DNA of 64,000 nt from Dokdonia sp. PRO95 (GCF_000355805.1 NZ_CM001837.1:323434-387433); one strand, 5' to 3'. Numbered from the stretch's first letter, positions 18,419-29,111 are shown. Notes: a model not told the origin generated them from the letters alone. Numbers and translations are program-made.

Positions 18419-21400
18419 TTACTTTTCTTCTAGACGAATGTCTAGTCCCAGTCCTTTAAGTTCATGCATCAATACGTTGAAAGATTCTGGAAGACCTGGC
18501 TCAGGCATAGGTTCTCCTTTTACAATACTTTCATACGTCTTAGCACGACCAATCACGTCATCAGATTTTACAGTTAAGATCTCACGCAATGTTGCCGAAG
18601 CTCCATATGCCTCAAGAGCCCAAACTTCCATCTCACCAAAACGCTGACCTCCAAACTGCGCCTTACCTCCAAGAGGTTGCTGCGTAATAAGAGAGTATGG
18701 TCCGATAGAACGCGCGTGCATCTTATCATCTACCATGTGCCCTAGTTTTAGCATGTAGATAACTCCTACTGTTGCTGGTTGATCAAAACGATCTCCTGTA
18801 CCTCCATCATATAAGTATGTATGTCCAAAACGTGGAATACCTGCCTCATCAGTAAGTGCATTAATTTGATCTAATGTAGCTCCATCAAAAATAGGCGTCG
18901 CATAGGTTCTTCCTAATTTTTGACCAGCCCATCCTAGTACCGTTTCATAAATCTGCCCAATGTTCATACGAGATGGTACACCAAGTGGGTTAAGAACGAT
19001 ATCTACTGGAGTTCCATCCTCAAGGAAAGGCATATCTTCTTGACGAACGATACGTGCAACAATACCTTTGTTACCGTGACGTCCTGCCATTTTATCTCCT
19101 ACTTTAAGCTTACGTTTTTTAGCAATATAAACCTTAGCAAGTTTGATGATACCAGCTGGTAACTCATCTCCTACTGAGATTGTAAATTTCTCACGACGTA
19201 AGTTTCCTTGTAAATCGTTTTCTTTAATCTTATAGTTGTGTAATAAGTCTGCTATAAGTGCATTAGTCTTATCATCTGTAGTCCACGTTCCTTGTGTAAG
19301 GTGCGTGTAATCTTCTACAGAGTTAAGCATCTTAAGTGTGAATTTCTTTCCTTTAGGAAGAACTTCTTCACCTAAGTCATTCATAACACCTTGAGCAGTT
19401 TTACCATTTACTAGCTTAAATAATTTTTCAATTACTACCGCCTGTAAATCATCAAACTTATCATCATATTGATTTTCAAGAACAGCGATGTCCTCCTTAT
19501 CTTTTGCACGCTTACGCTTATCTTTTATTGCTCTTGCAAACAATTTCTTATTGATAACCACACCGTGTAAAGATGGAGAAGCTTTAAGTGAAGCATCTTT
19601 TACATCACCTGCTTTGTCTCCAAAAATGGCACGTAAAAGTTTTTCTTCTGGAGTAGGATCAGACTCTCCTTTTGGAGTAATCTTACCTATTAATATATCT
19701 CCAGGTTTTACCTCTGCTCCTATGCGGATCATTCCGTGCTCATCAAGATCCTTAGTAGCTTCCTCAGAAACGTTAGGGATATCATTAGTAAGCTCTTCAT
19801 TACCTAACTTAGTATCACGCACATCAAGAGAATACTCATCAATGTGAATAGAAGTAAAGATATCATCACGTACTACCTTTTCAGATATTACAATTGCATC
19901 CTCAAAGTTATATCCTTTCCAAGGCATGAAGGCAACCTTCATGTTACGTCCTAGTGCAAGCTCCCCTTTCTCGGTAGCATACCCTTGACATAGTACTTGG
20001 CCTTTTTCTACTCTATCACCTACTTTTACAATAGGCTTCAAGTTGATATTTGTTCCTTGGTTAGTTTTACGGAACTTTATAAGGTTATATGATTTAGAAT
20101 CTTCGTCAAAACTAACTAGACGCTCATCTTCCGTACGATCATATTTGATAGTAATCATGTTTGCATCTACATACTCAACAGTACCCGCTCCTTCTGCGTT
20201 AATAAGTACTCTAGAATCTGTAGCTACTTGACGTTCCAGACCTGTTCCCACTATAGGCGCATCTGCCATAATAAGTGGTACTGCCTGGCGCATCATGTTT
20301 GATCCCATCAGTGCACGGTTTGCATCATCATGTTCCAAGAATGGAATAAGAGATGCAGATATAGATGCAATCTGGTTAGGAGAGACATCTGCATAGTGTA
20401 CCGTATCTGGGTCTACTACAGGAAAATCACCTTCCATTCGAGCAATTACTTTTTCTTCAGTAATTGATCCGCTGTCATCCATCGGGTTGTTTGCTTGTGC
20501 AATTAACATCCCTTCTTCCTCCTCTGCACTTAAATAAAGTGGTTCAGATTTTAAATCGATTTTACCGTTTTCTACCTTCCTATATGGAGTCTCAATGAAT
20601 CCCATATTATTCACCTTTGCATAAACTGCAAGAGATGATATAAGACCAATGTTTGGCCCCTCTGGTGTTTCAATAGGACATAGTCTTCCGTAGTGAGTAT
20701 AGTGAACATCACGTACCTCAAATCCAGCACGCTCACGAGATAGACCTCCAGGTCCAAGAGCAGAAAGACGACGCTTGTGCGTTATCTCTGCAAGAGGATT
20801 GGTTTGATCCATAAATTGTGATAACTGGTTTGTTCCAAAGAATGAATTAATAACAGAAGACAACGTCTTAGCATTAATCAAGTCAATAGGAGTAAAAACT
20901 TCATTATCACGAACGTTCATACGCTCACGAATAGTACGAGCCATACGTGCAAGACCTACACCAAACTGTGCAGATAATTGCTCACCAACTGTACGTACAC
21001 GACGGTTTGATAAGTGATCAATATCGTCAATCTCTGCTTTTGCATTAATTAACTCAATTAAATACTTAATAATAGTAATAATATCAAGCTTAGTAAGCAC
21101 CTGCTTATCCATCTCAATATCAAGACCTAATTTCTTGTTCATTCTATAGCGACCTACCTCACCTAAGTTGTAACGTTGATCTGAGAAGAATAATTTATCA
21201 ATAATACCACGTGCTGTTTCCTCATCTGGCGGTTCAGCATTACGTAGTTGTCTATAAATGTGTTCAACAGCCTCTTTTTCAGAGTTTGTTGGATCTTTTT
21301 GTAATGTATTATGAATAATCGCATAATCTGCCTGCTGATTATCTTCTTTGTGAAGTAATACAGTCTTAGCTCCAGCTTCAAGAATTTCTTCTACATGCTC

Positions 21401-22240
21401 TTTTTCTAATACAGTATCACGATCAAGCACAATCTCGTTACGCTCGATAGAAACAACTTCACCAGTATCTTCATCTACGAAGTCTTCATGCCACGTATTA
21501 AGAACACGTGCAGCAAGCTTACGACCTAAATATTTTTTTAATCCTGTTTTAGAAACTTTTACTTCTTCTGCAAGGTCAAAGATTTCAAGAATGTCTTTAT
21601 CTCTTTCAAAACCGATTGCACGGAAAAGTGTAGTAACAGGTAATTTCTTTTTACGATCGATATATGCGTACATAACGCTATTAATATCTGTCGCAAATTC
21701 TATCCAAGATCCTTTAAAAGGAATTACTCGGGCAGAATATAATTTTGTTCCATTTGCGTGGAACGATTGTCCAAAGAAAACTCCAGGTGAACGGTGTAGT
21801 TGAGAAACAACAACACGCTCTGCGCCATTGATCACAAATGTTCCGCTAGGAGTCATGTATGGAATTGTACCTAGATATACATCTTGTACAATAGTTTCAA
21901 AATCCTCGTGCTCTTCGTCAGTACAGTATAATTTCAGACGTGCTTTTAAAGGCACACTATATGTAAGACCTCGCTCAATACACTCTTGTATAGAGTATCT
22001 TGGTGGGTCAACGAAATAATCTAAAAACTCGAGTACAAAGTTGTTACGAGTATCTGTAATTGGGAAGTTCTCGAGAAAAGTATTATAAAGACCCTCATCA
22101 CCTCTCTCATCAGACTTTGTTTCCAGCTGGAAAAAATCTTGGAAAGACTTTACTTGAATATCCAAAAAGTCTGGATAATCAGGTCTATTCTTTACCGATG
22201 AGAAACTGATTCTTTCTCCTTGTTTTGCATCTTGCATCAT
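18419..22240 (-). CDS. rpoB: DNA-directed RNA polymerase subunit beta
   Basis: The 1273-residue beta subunit. It begins with [18 protein letters not shown], contains the rifampicin region ([47 protein letters not shown]), the GNKGIV and GRHGNKG segments of the active centre, and ends [20 protein letters not shown]...GLDIRLEEK. The rifampicin cluster looks wild type: the Asp, His, Arg and Ser positions are all present. I take the first ATG of a TTG-ATG-ATG run as start; any of the three is possible. Confidence 0.99.
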   Translation of the reverse strand: MMQDAKQGERISFSSVKNRPDYPDFLDIQVKSFQDFFQLETKSDERGDEGLYNTFLENFPITDTRNNFVLEFLDYFVDPPRYSIQECIERGLTYSVPLKARLKLYCTDEEHEDFETIVQDVYLGTIPYMTPSGTFVINGAERVVVSQLHRSPGVFFGQSFHANGTKLYSARVIPFKGSWIEFATDINSVMYAYIDRKKKLPVTTLFRAIGFERDKDILEIFDLAEEVKVSKTGLKKYLGRKLAARVLNTWHEDFVDEDTGEVVSIERNEIVLDRDTVLEKEHVEEILEAGAKTVLLHKEDNQQADYAIIHNTLQKDPTNSEKEAVEHIYRQLRNAEPPDEETARGIIDKLFFSDQRYNLGEVGRYRMNKKLGLDIEMDKQVLTKLDIITIIKYLIELINAKAEIDDIDHLSNRRVRTVGEQLSAQFGVGLARMARTIRERMNVRDNEVFTPIDLINAKTLSSVINSFFGTNQLSQFMDQTNPLAEITHKRRLSALGPGGLSRERAGFEVRDVHYTHYGRLCPIETPEGPNIGLISSLAVYAKVNNMGFIETPYRKVENGKIDLKSEPLYLSAEEEEGMLIAQANNPMDDSGSITEEKVIARMEGDFPVVDPDTVHYADVSPNQIASISASLIPFLEHDDANRALMGSNMMRQAVPLIMADAPIVGTGLERQVATDSRVLINAEGAGTVEYVDANMITIKYDRTEDERLVSFDEDSKSYNLIKFRKTNQGTNINLKPIVKVGDRVEKGQVLCQGYATEKGELALGRNMKVAFMPWKGYNFEDAIVISEKVVRDDIFTSIHIDEYSLDVRDTKLGNEELTNDIPNVSEEATKDLDEHGMIRIGAEVKPGDILIGKITPKGESDPTPEEKLLRAIFGDKAGDVKDASLKASPSLHGVVINKKLFARAIKDKRKRAKDKEDIAVLENQYDDKFDDLQAVVIEKLFKLVNGKTAQGVMNDLGEEVLPKGKKFTLKMLNSVEDYTHLTQGTWTTDDKTNALIADLLHNYKIKENDLQGNLRREKFTISVGDELPAGIIKLAKVYIAKKRKLKVGDKMAGRHGNKGIVARIVRQEDMPFLEDGTPVDIVLNPLGVPSRMNIGQIYETVLGWAGQKLGRTYATPIFDGATLDQINALTDEAGIPRFGHTYLYDGGTGDRFDQPATVGVIYMLKLGHMVDDKMHARSIGPYSLITQQPLGGKAQFGGQRFGEMEVWALEAYGASATLREILTVKSDDVIGRAKTYESIVKGEPMPEPGLPESFNVLMHELKGLGLDIRLEEK

Positions 22241-22243
22241 CAA

Positions 22244-22435
22244 CGAACGGAATTTGATTAGAACTAAACTTGCCCCTTAGCAAGTTTAAATATGATTTAT
22301 TTTGTACGATTAAAACCAAGTAAATATCGAGTCACAAAAAAAGGTAACCACTTTATACGACAAATGGTTTAGGTATAATCATACTCTTTTCAGAGTACAA
22401 TTAACCTAAACCTTTATCCTGTTATTATGGTAAGC
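22244..22435 (-). promoter_or_regulatory. rplL-rpoB spacer with hairpins
   Basis: A 192-base spacer with two short hairpins: arms 22382-22387 and 22392-22397, near the rplL end, and an eight-base stem around 22264-22287 just before rpoB. In other bacteria this spacer holds an attenuator or an RNase processing site that sets the ratio of L12 to RNA polymerase. By analogy the hairpins could do that here. No T-run follows the first hairpin, so a simple terminator is unlikely. Confidence 0.4.
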
Positions 22436-22807
22436 TTACTTAAGCTCAACCTCTGCTCCAGCTTCTTCTAATTGAGCTTTAAGTGCTTCAGCTTCGTCTT
22501 TAGAAACACCTTCCTTAATAGGAGATGGTGCATTATCTACAAGCTCTTTTGCGTCTTTAAGTCCAGCTCCAGTTAATTCTTTTACAAGTTTAACTACAGC
22601 AAGTTTAGAACCACCAGCAGCTTTAAGGATTACGTCAAATTCTGACTTTTCCTCAGCAGCTTCAGCTCCAGCTCCAGCTGGTCCAGCTACTACTGCAGCA
22701 GCAGCAGGCTCGATACCGTATTCATCTTTTAAAATAGTAGCTAACTCGTTTACTTCTTTTACTGTAAGGTTAACTAATTGTTCTGCGAAATCTTTTAAAT
22801 CTGCCAT
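22436..22807 (-). CDS. rplL: Ribosomal protein bL12 (L7/L12)
   Basis: The 123-residue stalk protein that recruits translation GTPases. It has the short N-terminal dimerisation helix ([26 protein letters not shown]), an Ala-rich hinge, and the C-terminal domain with [27 protein letters not shown]. It lies 56 bases after rplJ, as in nearly all bacteria. Confidence 0.99.
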   Translation of the reverse strand: MADLKDFAEQLVNLTVKEVNELATILKDEYGIEPAAAAVVAGPAGAGAEAAEEKSEFDVILKAAGGSKLAVVKLVKELTGAGLKDAKELVDNAPSPIKEGVSKDEAEALKAQLEEAGAEVELK

Positions 22808-22863
22808 TTTCTATCGTTTTTGAAAATTGTAATTGTTATATAATAAATAATAGTGCGTACTGC

Positions 22864-23385
22864 TTAACCTTCCTTTTCAGAAAGGGTTTTGATAATACCA
22901 GCAAGTTTCCCTCCACTTGACTTAAGAGCGCTAACAACGTTCTTAGCAGGCGACTGAAGCAATCCAACGATGTCTCCAATAAGTTCTTCTCTAGATTTGA
23001 TATTTACCAGACTCTCTAGTTGATCATCACCAACATAGATAGCTTCTTCAATAAATGCTCCTTTTAAAACAGGCTTTTCAGATTTCTTACGAAATTCTTT
23101 AATTACCTTAGCAGGTGCATTACCCGTCTCAGCAAACATGATTGCAGTGTTCCCCTTTAATACATTAGGAAGTTCTGCAAAATCCTTGTCTGATGCTTCC
23201 ATTGCTTTTGCAAGCAATGTATTCTTAACTACTGCAAGACTTACTCCAGCTTTAAAACATGCACGACGTAAATTAGAAGTCGTACCTGCATCTAAACCAG
23301 ATATATCTGCAAGATAAATATTTACATTATCCCCTAACTGCGCAGTTAAATCTTTAATTACTATTGATTTTTCTTCTCTTGTCAT
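22864..23385 (-). CDS. rplJ: Ribosomal protein uL10
   Basis: The 173-residue base of the ribosomal stalk, which anchors L7/L12 dimers to 23S rRNA. It carries an RRACFKAGVSLAVVKNTLLAKA segment of the rRNA-binding domain, followed by a GNTAIMFAETGNAPAKVIKEFRKK stretch, and ends with the helical tail that binds L12. It lies 15 bases after rplA, a gap too short to hold the long L10-binding leader of enterobacteria. Confidence 0.99.
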   Translation of the reverse strand: MTREEKSIVIKDLTAQLGDNVNIYLADISGLDAGTTSNLRRACFKAGVSLAVVKNTLLAKAMEASDKDFAELPNVLKGNTAIMFAETGNAPAKVIKEFRKKSEKPVLKGAFIEEAIYVGDDQLESLVNIKSREELIGDIVGLLQSPAKNVVSALKSSGGKLAGIIKTLSEKEG

Positions 23386-23400
23386 AATTTAAAATTTGAA

Positions 23401-24099
23401 CTAGTCAGTAGCGAATCGCTTAGCATCTACCTCTACAGATGGACTCATTGTACTAGACATAAAAATACTCTTTATGTAAACACCTTTTGCCGTAGTAGGT
23501 TTAAGCTTTACTAATGTTGTTATTAATTCTCTTGCGTTTCCTGCAATCTTATCAGCATCAAAAGATGCCTTACCTACAGAAGCGTGGATGATACCAGTTT
23601 TATCAACTTTAAAGTCAATTTTACCAGCCTTCACATCAGATACTGCCTTTGCAATATCCATAGTCACTGTACCAGTCTTAGGGTTAGGCATTAAACCACG
23701 TGGTCCTAAGACACGTCCTAAAGGTCCTAATTTACCCATTACACTAGGCATTGTGATTATAACGTCTACATCTGTCCAACCACTTTTAATTTTCTCAAGG
23801 TACTCATCAAGTCCAACGTAATCTGCACCAGCCTCTTGAGCCTCTGCAGCCTTGTCTGGAGTAACAAGTGCAAGCACCTTTACATCCTTACCAGTACCGT
23901 GAGGTAATGTCACCACTCCACGAACCATTTGGTTTGCTTTACGAGGATCAACATTAAGACGTACAGCAATATCTACAGAAGGATCAAAGTTTACGTTACT
24001 TACTTCTTTAATTAAAGCAGAAGCATCAGCAAGACTGTAGGTTTGACCCGCTTCAATCTTCGTCTGATTTTCTTTTTGCTTTTTTGTTAATTTTGCCAT
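23401..24099 (-). CDS. rplA: Ribosomal protein uL1
   Basis: The 232-residue L1 stalk protein, which helps release E-site tRNA and in many bacteria represses its own operon. Seen are [40 protein letters not shown] and the [21 protein letters not shown] stretch, all diagnostic. It lies 20 bases after rplK, in the usual rplK-rplA pair. Confidence 0.99.
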   Translation of the reverse strand: MAKLTKKQKENQTKIEAGQTYSLADASALIKEVSNVNFDPSVDIAVRLNVDPRKANQMVRGVVTLPHGTGKDVKVLALVTPDKAAEAQEAGADYVGLDEYLEKIKSGWTDVDVIITMPSVMGKLGPLGRVLGPRGLMPNPKTGTVTMDIAKAVSDVKAGKIDFKVDKTGIIHASVGKASFDADKIAGNARELITTLVKLKPTTAKGVYIKSIFMSSTMSPSVEVDAKRFATD

Positions 24100-24119
24100 T
24101 TTAATTTTGTTTTAAGCTA

Positions 24120-24560
24120 TTAAGCTGGAGCATCTCCACCTTTAACCGTTATTCCCATTGAACGAGCTGTACCAGCCACCATCTTCATTGCACTATCAAC
24201 TGTAAATGCATTTAAGTCAGGCATCTTGTCCTCTGCAATTGCACGTACTTGATCCCAAGTAACTTTTGCAACCTTCTTACGGTTAGGCTCACCAGAACCA
24301 CTTTTAACTTTAGCTGCTTCCAATAATTGAACTGCTGCTGGAGGAGTCTTGATTACAAAATCAAAAGACTTATCCTTATAAACAGTAATTGCAACAGGAA
24401 GTACCTTACCAGCTTTATCTTGAGTCCTAGCATTAAACTGCTTACAGAACTCCATGATATTTACACCGGCTGCACCTAAAGCAGGTCCTACTGGTGGAGA
24501 AGGATTTGCAGCCCCTCCACGTACTTGTAACTTAACAACCTTACTTACTTCTTTTGCCAT
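24120..24560 (-). CDS. rplK: Ribosomal protein uL11
   Basis: The 146-residue protein of the GTPase-associated centre, needed for RelA-type stringent signalling. It has the N-terminal proline motif ([25 protein letters not shown]) and a C-terminal RNA-binding domain ending TARSMGITV. It lies 81 bases after nusG. Confidence 0.99.
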   Translation of the reverse strand: MAKEVSKVVKLQVRGGAANPSPPVGPALGAAGVNIMEFCKQFNARTQDKAGKVLPVAITVYKDKSFDFVIKTPPAAVQLLEAAKVKSGSGEPNRKKVAKVTWDQVRAIAEDKMPDLNAFTVDSAMKMVAGTARSMGITVKGGDAPA

Positions 24561-24641
24561 TTCTAAAAATTTAAACAGATTTGCTCATAATGTGGAAGCA
24601 TAGAACAAAATCTAAAATATATTAATGTAACAATTAATTTC

Positions 24642-25196
24642 TTATACTTTTTCCACTTGCATATAGCTAAGCTCTAACGGAGTCTTCCTTCCAAAAATCT
24701 TCACCATCACCTCAAGCTTACGCTTTTCTTCGTTAACCTTCTCTACAGTACCATTAAACCCATTAAATGGACCATCAATCACCTTGATTGTCTCACCTAT
24801 AGTAAATGGTATAGATATACTATCCTGCTTCACAGCAAGCTCATCTACCTTACCTAACATGCGATTAACCTCCGACTTACGCAAAGGAACAGGATCACCA
24901 CCTTTAACCTCACCAAGAAAACCAATTACACCATTAATTGACTTAATGATGTGAGGAATCTCCCCACCAAGGTTAGCTTTTACCATTATATACCCAGGAA
25001 AATAAACACGCTCTTTATTAACCTTTTTTCCATTACGGATTTGGATAACTTTTTCAGTAGGCACTAACACCTCCTCTATACTATCCTCAAGATTTAAACG
25101 AGAAATTTCTTGCTCGATATACGCTTTAACCTTATTCTCTTGACCACTAACGGCCCTTACCACATACCACTGCTTTGTGCTGCTTGTCTTAGCCAT
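24642..25196 (-). CDS. nusG: Transcription elongation/antitermination factor NusG
   Basis: Binds RNA polymerase and links it to Rho or the ribosome. The N-terminal NGN domain has WYVVRAVSGQENKVKAYIEQE and VYFPGYIMVKANL; the C-terminal KOW domain has FTIGETIKVIDGPFNGFNGTVEKVNEEKRKLEV. I place the start at 25196 (MAKTSSTKQW), ten bases after the secE stop. A start at 25220 would overlap secE and add eight residues that are not family-like. The product is 184 residues. Confidence 0.97.
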   Translation of the reverse strand: MAKTSSTKQWYVVRAVSGQENKVKAYIEQEISRLNLEDSIEEVLVPTEKVIQIRNGKKVNKERVYFPGYIMVKANLGGEIPHIIKSINGVIGFLGEVKGGDPVPLRKSEVNRMLGKVDELAVKQDSISIPFTIGETIKVIDGPFNGFNGTVEKVNEEKRKLEVMVKIFGRKTPLELSYMQVEKV

Positions 25197-25206
25197 CTTG
25201 TCTGAA

Positions 25207-25410
25207 TTAATTTGTTCCAACTACTTTATCAAAATACAACTTAATCACATTACTAAAAACGGTATCAACACCCCAAATAGCCAATGAAAAAATTATTGAA
25301 AACACAGCAACCACAACCATAAGACGTTGCGCTTCTGGAAGCGGCGTCCACGTTACGTGGTTTCTAAGCTCATTATATGATTCTTGAACGTAATTAATTA
25401 ATCCAGCCAT
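25207..25410 (-). CDS. secE: Preprotein translocase subunit SecE
   Basis: The small membrane subunit that clamps SecY. Its 67 residues include one membrane helix (LMVVVAVFSIIFSLAIWGVDTVF) preceded by the amphipathic segment YNELRNHVTWTPLPEAQR, with the conserved Trp-Pro. The single-helix form is usual outside enterobacteria. It lies between tRNA-Trp and nusG, as in most bacteria. Confidence 0.96.
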   Translation of the reverse strand: MAGLINYVQESYNELRNHVTWTPLPEAQRLMVVVAVFSIIFSLAIWGVDTVFSNVIKLYFDKVVGTN

Positions 25411-25516
25411 AATAGTTATTTCTTTCTAAACAAACACTAAGCAAGCGCATCAGTGTTTTAATGTTTTCAAAATATAAATTAGCTCTAAAAATAAATCCTA
25501 AAGCTAATTTAAGTTG

Positions 25517-25589
25517 CACGGGATGAGAGACTCGAACTCACGACACCTGGTTTTGGAGACCAGTGCTCTACCAACTGAGCTAATCCCGT
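25517..25589 (-). tRNA. tRNA-Trp (anticodon CCA)
   Basis: A 73-base cloverleaf: acceptor ACGGGAT/ATCCCGT, D-arm AGCTCAGTTGGTAGAGC, anticodon loop CTCCAAA, T-loop TTCGAGT, discriminator G as is normal for tRNA-Trp. The CCA end is not fully encoded. One T-stem pair is mismatched. Confidence 0.96.
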
Positions 25590-25708
25590 ATACTTTAAGT
25601 TTTGAATCTCAAATTTCAAAAGCGAAATTATCGTTATTATTCAAAAACTTAGGATTTCAAAAGCAACGCTCTCGCGAAAACTAAACAGAACCCCTCTTAA
25701 CAAAAGTC

Positions 25709-25735
25709 AAGGCGTCTTGCAAAACAAGACACCTT
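25709..25735 (-). terminator. Hairpin after tuf
   Basis: An eleven-base stem (25709-25719 with 25725-25735, one wobble pair on the minus strand) 25 bases after the tuf stop. The following bases are only moderately T-rich, so it may terminate partially or be a processing site between tuf and tRNA-Trp. A decayed palindrome copy (CGCTCTCGCGAAAA) lies beside it at 25668-25681. Confidence 0.5.
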
Positions 25736-25759
25736 TCCTTTTTATCTATAGACTAGAAA

Positions 25760-26947
25760 TTAATCTAATATTTCAGTTACCTGACCAGCACCTACAGTTC
25801 TACCACCTTCACGTACTGCAAAACGTAGTCCGATACTTAAAGCGATAGGCTGGATAAGCTCAACAGTAATTGTTAAGTTATCTCCAGGCATTACCATCTC
25901 AACTCCATCAGGAAGAGCGATGTTACCAGTTACATCAGTTGTACGTACGTAAAACTGTGGACGGTAGTTATTGTGGAATGGAGTGTGACGTCCACCTTCT
26001 TCTTTCTTAAGGATATAAACCTCAGCCTTAAACTTAGCGTGTGGTGTTACTGACCCTGGCTTAACAATTACCATACCTCTTGAAATCATTGATTTCTCAA
26101 TACCTCTTAAAAGGATACCAGCGTTATCTCCAGCCTCACCTCTATCAAGGATCTGACGGAACATCTCAATACCAGTAATAGTAGATGTAAGTTTTTCTGC
26201 ACCCATACCAATGATCTCAACAGGATCTCCAGTGTTTGCAATACCAGTTTCGATACGACCTGTAGCAACAGTTCCACGACCAGTAATAGAGAATACATCC
26301 TCTATAGGCATTAGGAAGTCTTTTTCAGTCTCACGTAATGGCTCTTCAATCCAAGCATCAACAGCAGCCATAAGCTCTAATACTGTATCAACCCACTTTT
26401 GCTCACCGTTCAATGCTCCAAGAGCAGAACCAGCAATTACAGGACCATTATCTCCGTCATACTCGTAAAAAGAAAGAAGATCTCTGATCTCCATCTCTAC
26501 AAGCTCAAGTAATTCTTCATCATCAACCATATCCACTTTGTTCATGAATACAACGATACGAGGAATACCTACCTGACGACCAAGAAGGATGTGCTCACGT
26601 GTTTGTGGCATTGGCCCATCTGTTGCAGCAACAACAAGTATAGCACCGTCCATTTGAGCAGCACCAGTTACCATATTCTTTACATAATCGGCGTGACCTG
26701 GACAATCAACGTGTGCATAGTGACGGTTTTCCGTAGCATACTCAACGTGTGAAGAGTTTATTGTTATACCTCTTTCTTTTTCCTCAGGAGCATTATCAAT
26801 TTGATCAAAAGCAGAAGCTTCTGAAAAACCCGCATCTGCCAATACTTTTGTAATCGCAGCTGTTAAAGTTGTTTTACCGTGATCTACGTGTCCGATAGTT
26901 CCAACATTTAAATGGGGTTTCGAACGATCGTATGTTTCCTTTGCCAT
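25760..26947 (-). CDS. tuf: Translation elongation factor Tu
   Basis: The 395-residue GTPase that carries aminoacyl-tRNA to the ribosome. It has the P-loop GHVDHGKTT, the switch I segment [30 protein letters not shown], the NKVD base-recognition motif, and the [11 protein letters not shown] start of domain 2. It follows the four-tRNA cluster, exactly the thrU-tyrU-glyT-thrT-tufB order of enterobacteria. Confidence 0.99.
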   Translation of the reverse strand: MAKETYDRSKPHLNVGTIGHVDHGKTTLTAAITKVLADAGFSEASAFDQIDNAPEEKERGITINSSHVEYATENRHYAHVDCPGHADYVKNMVTGAAQMDGAILVVAATDGPMPQTREHILLGRQVGIPRIVVFMNKVDMVDDEELLELVEMEIRDLLSFYEYDGDNGPVIAGSALGALNGEQKWVDTVLELMAAVDAWIEEPLRETEKDFLMPIEDVFSITGRGTVATGRIETGIANTGDPVEIIGMGAEKLTSTITGIEMFRQILDRGEAGDNAGILLRGIEKSMISRGMVIVKPGSVTPHAKFKAEVYILKKEEGGRHTPFHNNYRPQFYVRTTDVTGNIALPDGVEMVMPGDNLTITVELIQPIALSIGLRFAVREGGRTVGAGQVTEILD

Positions 26948-27067
26948 AATGTAATTATTTAATCTTAGTTATTATTAGTGTACTAGTTTACTATTGATCG
27001 AATACCTTCTCATTTAAACACGAAAAGTGAGTGCGACCAGCACTCATTGTTATTATTTCTTTTTTTG

Positions 27068-27139
27068 AGCCAACGACGGGAATTGAACCCGTGGCCTCTT
27101 CCTTACCAAGGAAACGCTCTACCCCTGAGCTACGTCGGC
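27068..27139 (-). tRNA. tRNA-Thr (anticodon GGT)
   Basis: A 72-base cloverleaf with acceptor GCCGACG/CGTTGGC (one G-T pair), D-arm GTAGCTCAGGGGTAGAGC and anticodon loop TTGGTAA. Last tRNA of the cluster before tuf. Confidence 0.96.
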
Positions 27140-27151
27140 TAGTAAATTTTA

Positions 27152-27167
27152 CGCTTTCGCGAAAGCT
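27152..27167. repeat. Palindrome copy 8 (15/16, between tRNA genes)
   Basis: CGCTTTCGCGAAAGCT in the 49-base spacer between the tRNA-Gly and tRNA-Thr(GGT) genes, so it lies inside a tRNA precursor transcript. Confidence 0.92.
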
Positions 27168-27188
27168 CAACACCTCAAAGGTATTTAG

Positions 27189-27261
27189 AGCGGGAGACCA
27201 GGTTCGAACTGGCGACATTCAGCTTGGAAGGCTGACGCTCTACCAACTGAGCTACTCCCGC
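27189..27261 (-). tRNA. tRNA-Gly (anticodon TCC)
   Basis: A 73-base cloverleaf with acceptor GCGGGAG/CTCCCGC, anticodon loop CTTCCAA and T-loop TTCGAAC. Confidence 0.96.
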
Positions 27262-27308
27262 GTTTATAAACTCACCTTATATATAAATACAAAGTGAGAT
27301 TAAAGGTG

Positions 27309-27390
27309 TGGGGAGAGCAGGATTCGAACCTGCGAAGTTAAAAACAACTGAGTTACAGTCAGTCCTCGTTGGCCGCTTGAGTATCTCCCC
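27309..27390 (-). tRNA. tRNA-Tyr (anticodon GTA)
   Basis: An 82-base class II tRNA with a long variable arm, acceptor GGGGAGA/TCTCCCC, anticodon loop CTGTAAC and discriminator A. Confidence 0.96.
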
Positions 27391-27491
27391 ATTGTATTAT
27401 CAAAATTCAGTGCGCAAAACTACGTATTAATTTTGAATAATAAAACAATATTTTAAAGAACTTTTTAACCTTTTTATTTTGGTTAAAAAAG

Positions 27492-27565
27492 AGCCGATGG
27501 AGGGACTCGAACCCACGACCTGCTGATTACAAATCAGCTGCTCTAGCCAGCTGAGCTACATCGGC
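27492..27565 (-). tRNA. tRNA-Thr (anticodon TGT)
   Basis: A 74-base cloverleaf with acceptor GCCGATG/CATCGGC, anticodon loop TTTGTAA and T-loop TTCGAGT. First tRNA of the Thr-Tyr-Gly-Thr-tuf transcript. Confidence 0.96.
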
Positions 27566-27598
27566 TTTTTACTTACATACGACTCTCTAAAGAGACAT

Positions 27599-27627
27599 AA
27601 AAAAGTCCGCTATTTCTAACGGACTGC
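27599..27627 (-). terminator. Terminator after hpf
   Basis: Six-base stem AGTCCG/CGGACT (27604-27609 with 27620-27625) followed on the minus strand by a run of Ts, 57 bases after the hpf stop. Confidence 0.65.
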
Positions 27628-27683
27628 GAAGATAACTAATTTTTATACTTATCCAATTTTTTTTCAAAAAAAAATTAAAAAAA

Positions 27684-27980
27684 TTAAGATCTAATTTTCT
27701 CTTTCCTTTTCAAAAGCATCCTTTCCATAGACTGCACACATGTATCTGTGGCTTCTTCAAAAGATTTGGCCATTTTCTTTACAATAAACTCATCCCCTGG
27801 AACACTGATCAATAGCTCAACAATTTTATTATCCGGCTTCACATTAGGCTCTAATTTTAAGAACACATCTGCGTGAATTATCTTATCATAAAAATGCTCA
27901 AGCTTTCCCACTTTTTTTTCAATAAATTCAATGAGTTTTACATCTGCATCAAATTTTGGAGCTTCTACAGTTACTTTCAT
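27684..27980 (-). CDS. hpf: Ribosome hibernation-promoting factor (HPF/RaiA family, short form)
   Basis: Binds the 30S decoding region and stops translation in stationary phase or stress. The start is set at 27980 (MKVTVEAPKFDADVKL), since the family begins with this beta strand; an upstream ATG would add ten unrelated residues. The 98-residue product shows the beta-alpha-beta-beta-beta-alpha fold (FIEKKVGKLEHFYDKIIHADVFLKL...NKIVELLISVPGDEFIVKKMAKSFEEATDTCVQSMERML). There is no C-terminal dimerisation domain, so it is the short type. It lies downstream of the Xer gene. Confidence 0.92.
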   Translation of the reverse strand: MKVTVEAPKFDADVKLIEFIEKKVGKLEHFYDKIIHADVFLKLEPNVKPDNKIVELLISVPGDEFIVKKMAKSFEEATDTCVQSMERMLLKRKEKIRS

Positions 27981-28049
27981 AAGATTATATATTTTTGGTT
28001 TATAATTCAAACACCTAATAAATAGTGTTTGCTTCTAATACGCCAGAAA

Positions 28050-28937
28050 TCATTTTTTATTACGTGGGTGTGCTTTAGAGTAAACATCTTTGAGCGCTTG
28101 GACGCTATTGTGAGTATATACTTGCGTAGACGCAAGACTCGCGTGACCCAACAACTCTTTTACAATATTCAAGTCTGCACCCTGATTAAGCAAATGTGTC
28201 GCAAAAGAGTGCCTTAATATATGAGGACTCGTCTTTAACTTATCTGACGTCTCACTAAAATAACGATTAATTATCCTGTACACAAGGGTGCTATAGATTT
28301 TAGCACCTTTATTAGTAACCAAAAGAGCATCTACTCCATCATTAACTACAGAAGATCTAACAGCAGTGTACCTATTATAGGTATCAACAACACTAGAAAG
28401 TAATGGAACAACGCGCTCCTTATTACGCTTACCTATAACTTTTATGGTTTTTTGAGTTACATCAACACTACCCATCGTCAATCCAACAAGCTCTGCACGT
28501 CTCATTCCCGTCGCATACAACAGCTCAATAATCAACAAGTCCCGTAGCGTAACAAAATTATCAGCTTCTTTTAGTCGTTCAAAAACAGTACCCACCTCTA
28601 GCTCAGAGAATGGAATTTGCAACCTTTTGGGTGTTTTTAGAGACTTATGTTTAGCCAGCGGTGAAGCTTCAATGTCACCTATTTTAAGTAAAAACTTATA
28701 ATATGCCTTTAAGGAGGATATTTTTCTATTGACCGTTCTATTGGAAACTCCATTATCCACAAGAGTCACAATCCAAGATCGGATTTGCACATAATGAATG
28801 TCTGCTAAATTACTTTGATCAAAAGTTATTTTGGCGAAAGCCAAAAACTCAACAACATCTTTCTCATATGCTACAACAGTATGCTGACTATAATTTTTCT
28901 CAAGGCTGAGATATTCTAGAAAGGATATCAATGACAT
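28050..28937 (-). CDS. Tyrosine recombinase (XerC/XerD type)
   Basis: A 295-residue site-specific recombinase for chromosome dimer resolution. The N-terminal SAM-like domain (FLEYLSLEKNYSQHTVVAYEKDV) is followed by the catalytic domain with Arg in ATGMRRAEL, the HxxR motif in HILRHSFATHLL, His in LLGHASLASTQVYTH and the nucleophile Tyr in that last segment. Length and catalytic set are complete. Which of the two Xer proteins it is cannot be told from sequence alone. A decayed palindrome (TTTTGGCGAAAGCC, 28829-28842) encodes AFAKI in it. Confidence 0.93.
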   Translation of the reverse strand: MSLISFLEYLSLEKNYSQHTVVAYEKDVVEFLAFAKITFDQSNLADIHYVQIRSWIVTLVDNGVSNRTVNRKISSLKAYYKFLLKIGDIEASPLAKHKSLKTPKRLQIPFSELEVGTVFERLKEADNFVTLRDLLIIELLYATGMRRAELVGLTMGSVDVTQKTIKVIGKRNKERVVPLLSSVVDTYNRYTAVRSSVVNDGVDALLVTNKGAKIYSTLVYRIINRYFSETSDKLKTSPHILRHSFATHLLNQGADLNIVKELLGHASLASTQVYTHNSVQALKDVYSKAHPRNKK

Positions 28938-28995
28938 AAGTGGTGGCTTATAAAATTTTAATGCAAATTTCTTTTATAAAATATACATAAAATAA

Positions 28996-29040
28996 AAAAC
29001 CGTTGCACTGTAAAGATAAACTTTACAACACAACGGTTTT
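28996..29040 (-). terminator. rpsU terminator (long stem)
   Basis: A long, nearly continuous inverted repeat: outer arms 28996-29005 and 29031-29040 (AAAACCGTTG), a three-base bulge, then inner arms TGTAAAG/CTTTACA around a five-base loop. The minus strand continues in Ts. It separates rpsU from the Xer gene. Confidence 0.8.
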
Positions 29041-29111
29041 ATATGATTGAGAGAGGTTTAATCTCCCTGTTAATCCAGATCATGCTTAGCATGACAACGG
29101 ATTAATAAATG

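Noticed and set aside
28050-28937. Palindrome as the dif site of the Xer recombinase
   Set aside because: A dif site is about 28 bases, not a perfect palindrome, and occurs once per chromosome; this motif occurs many times.
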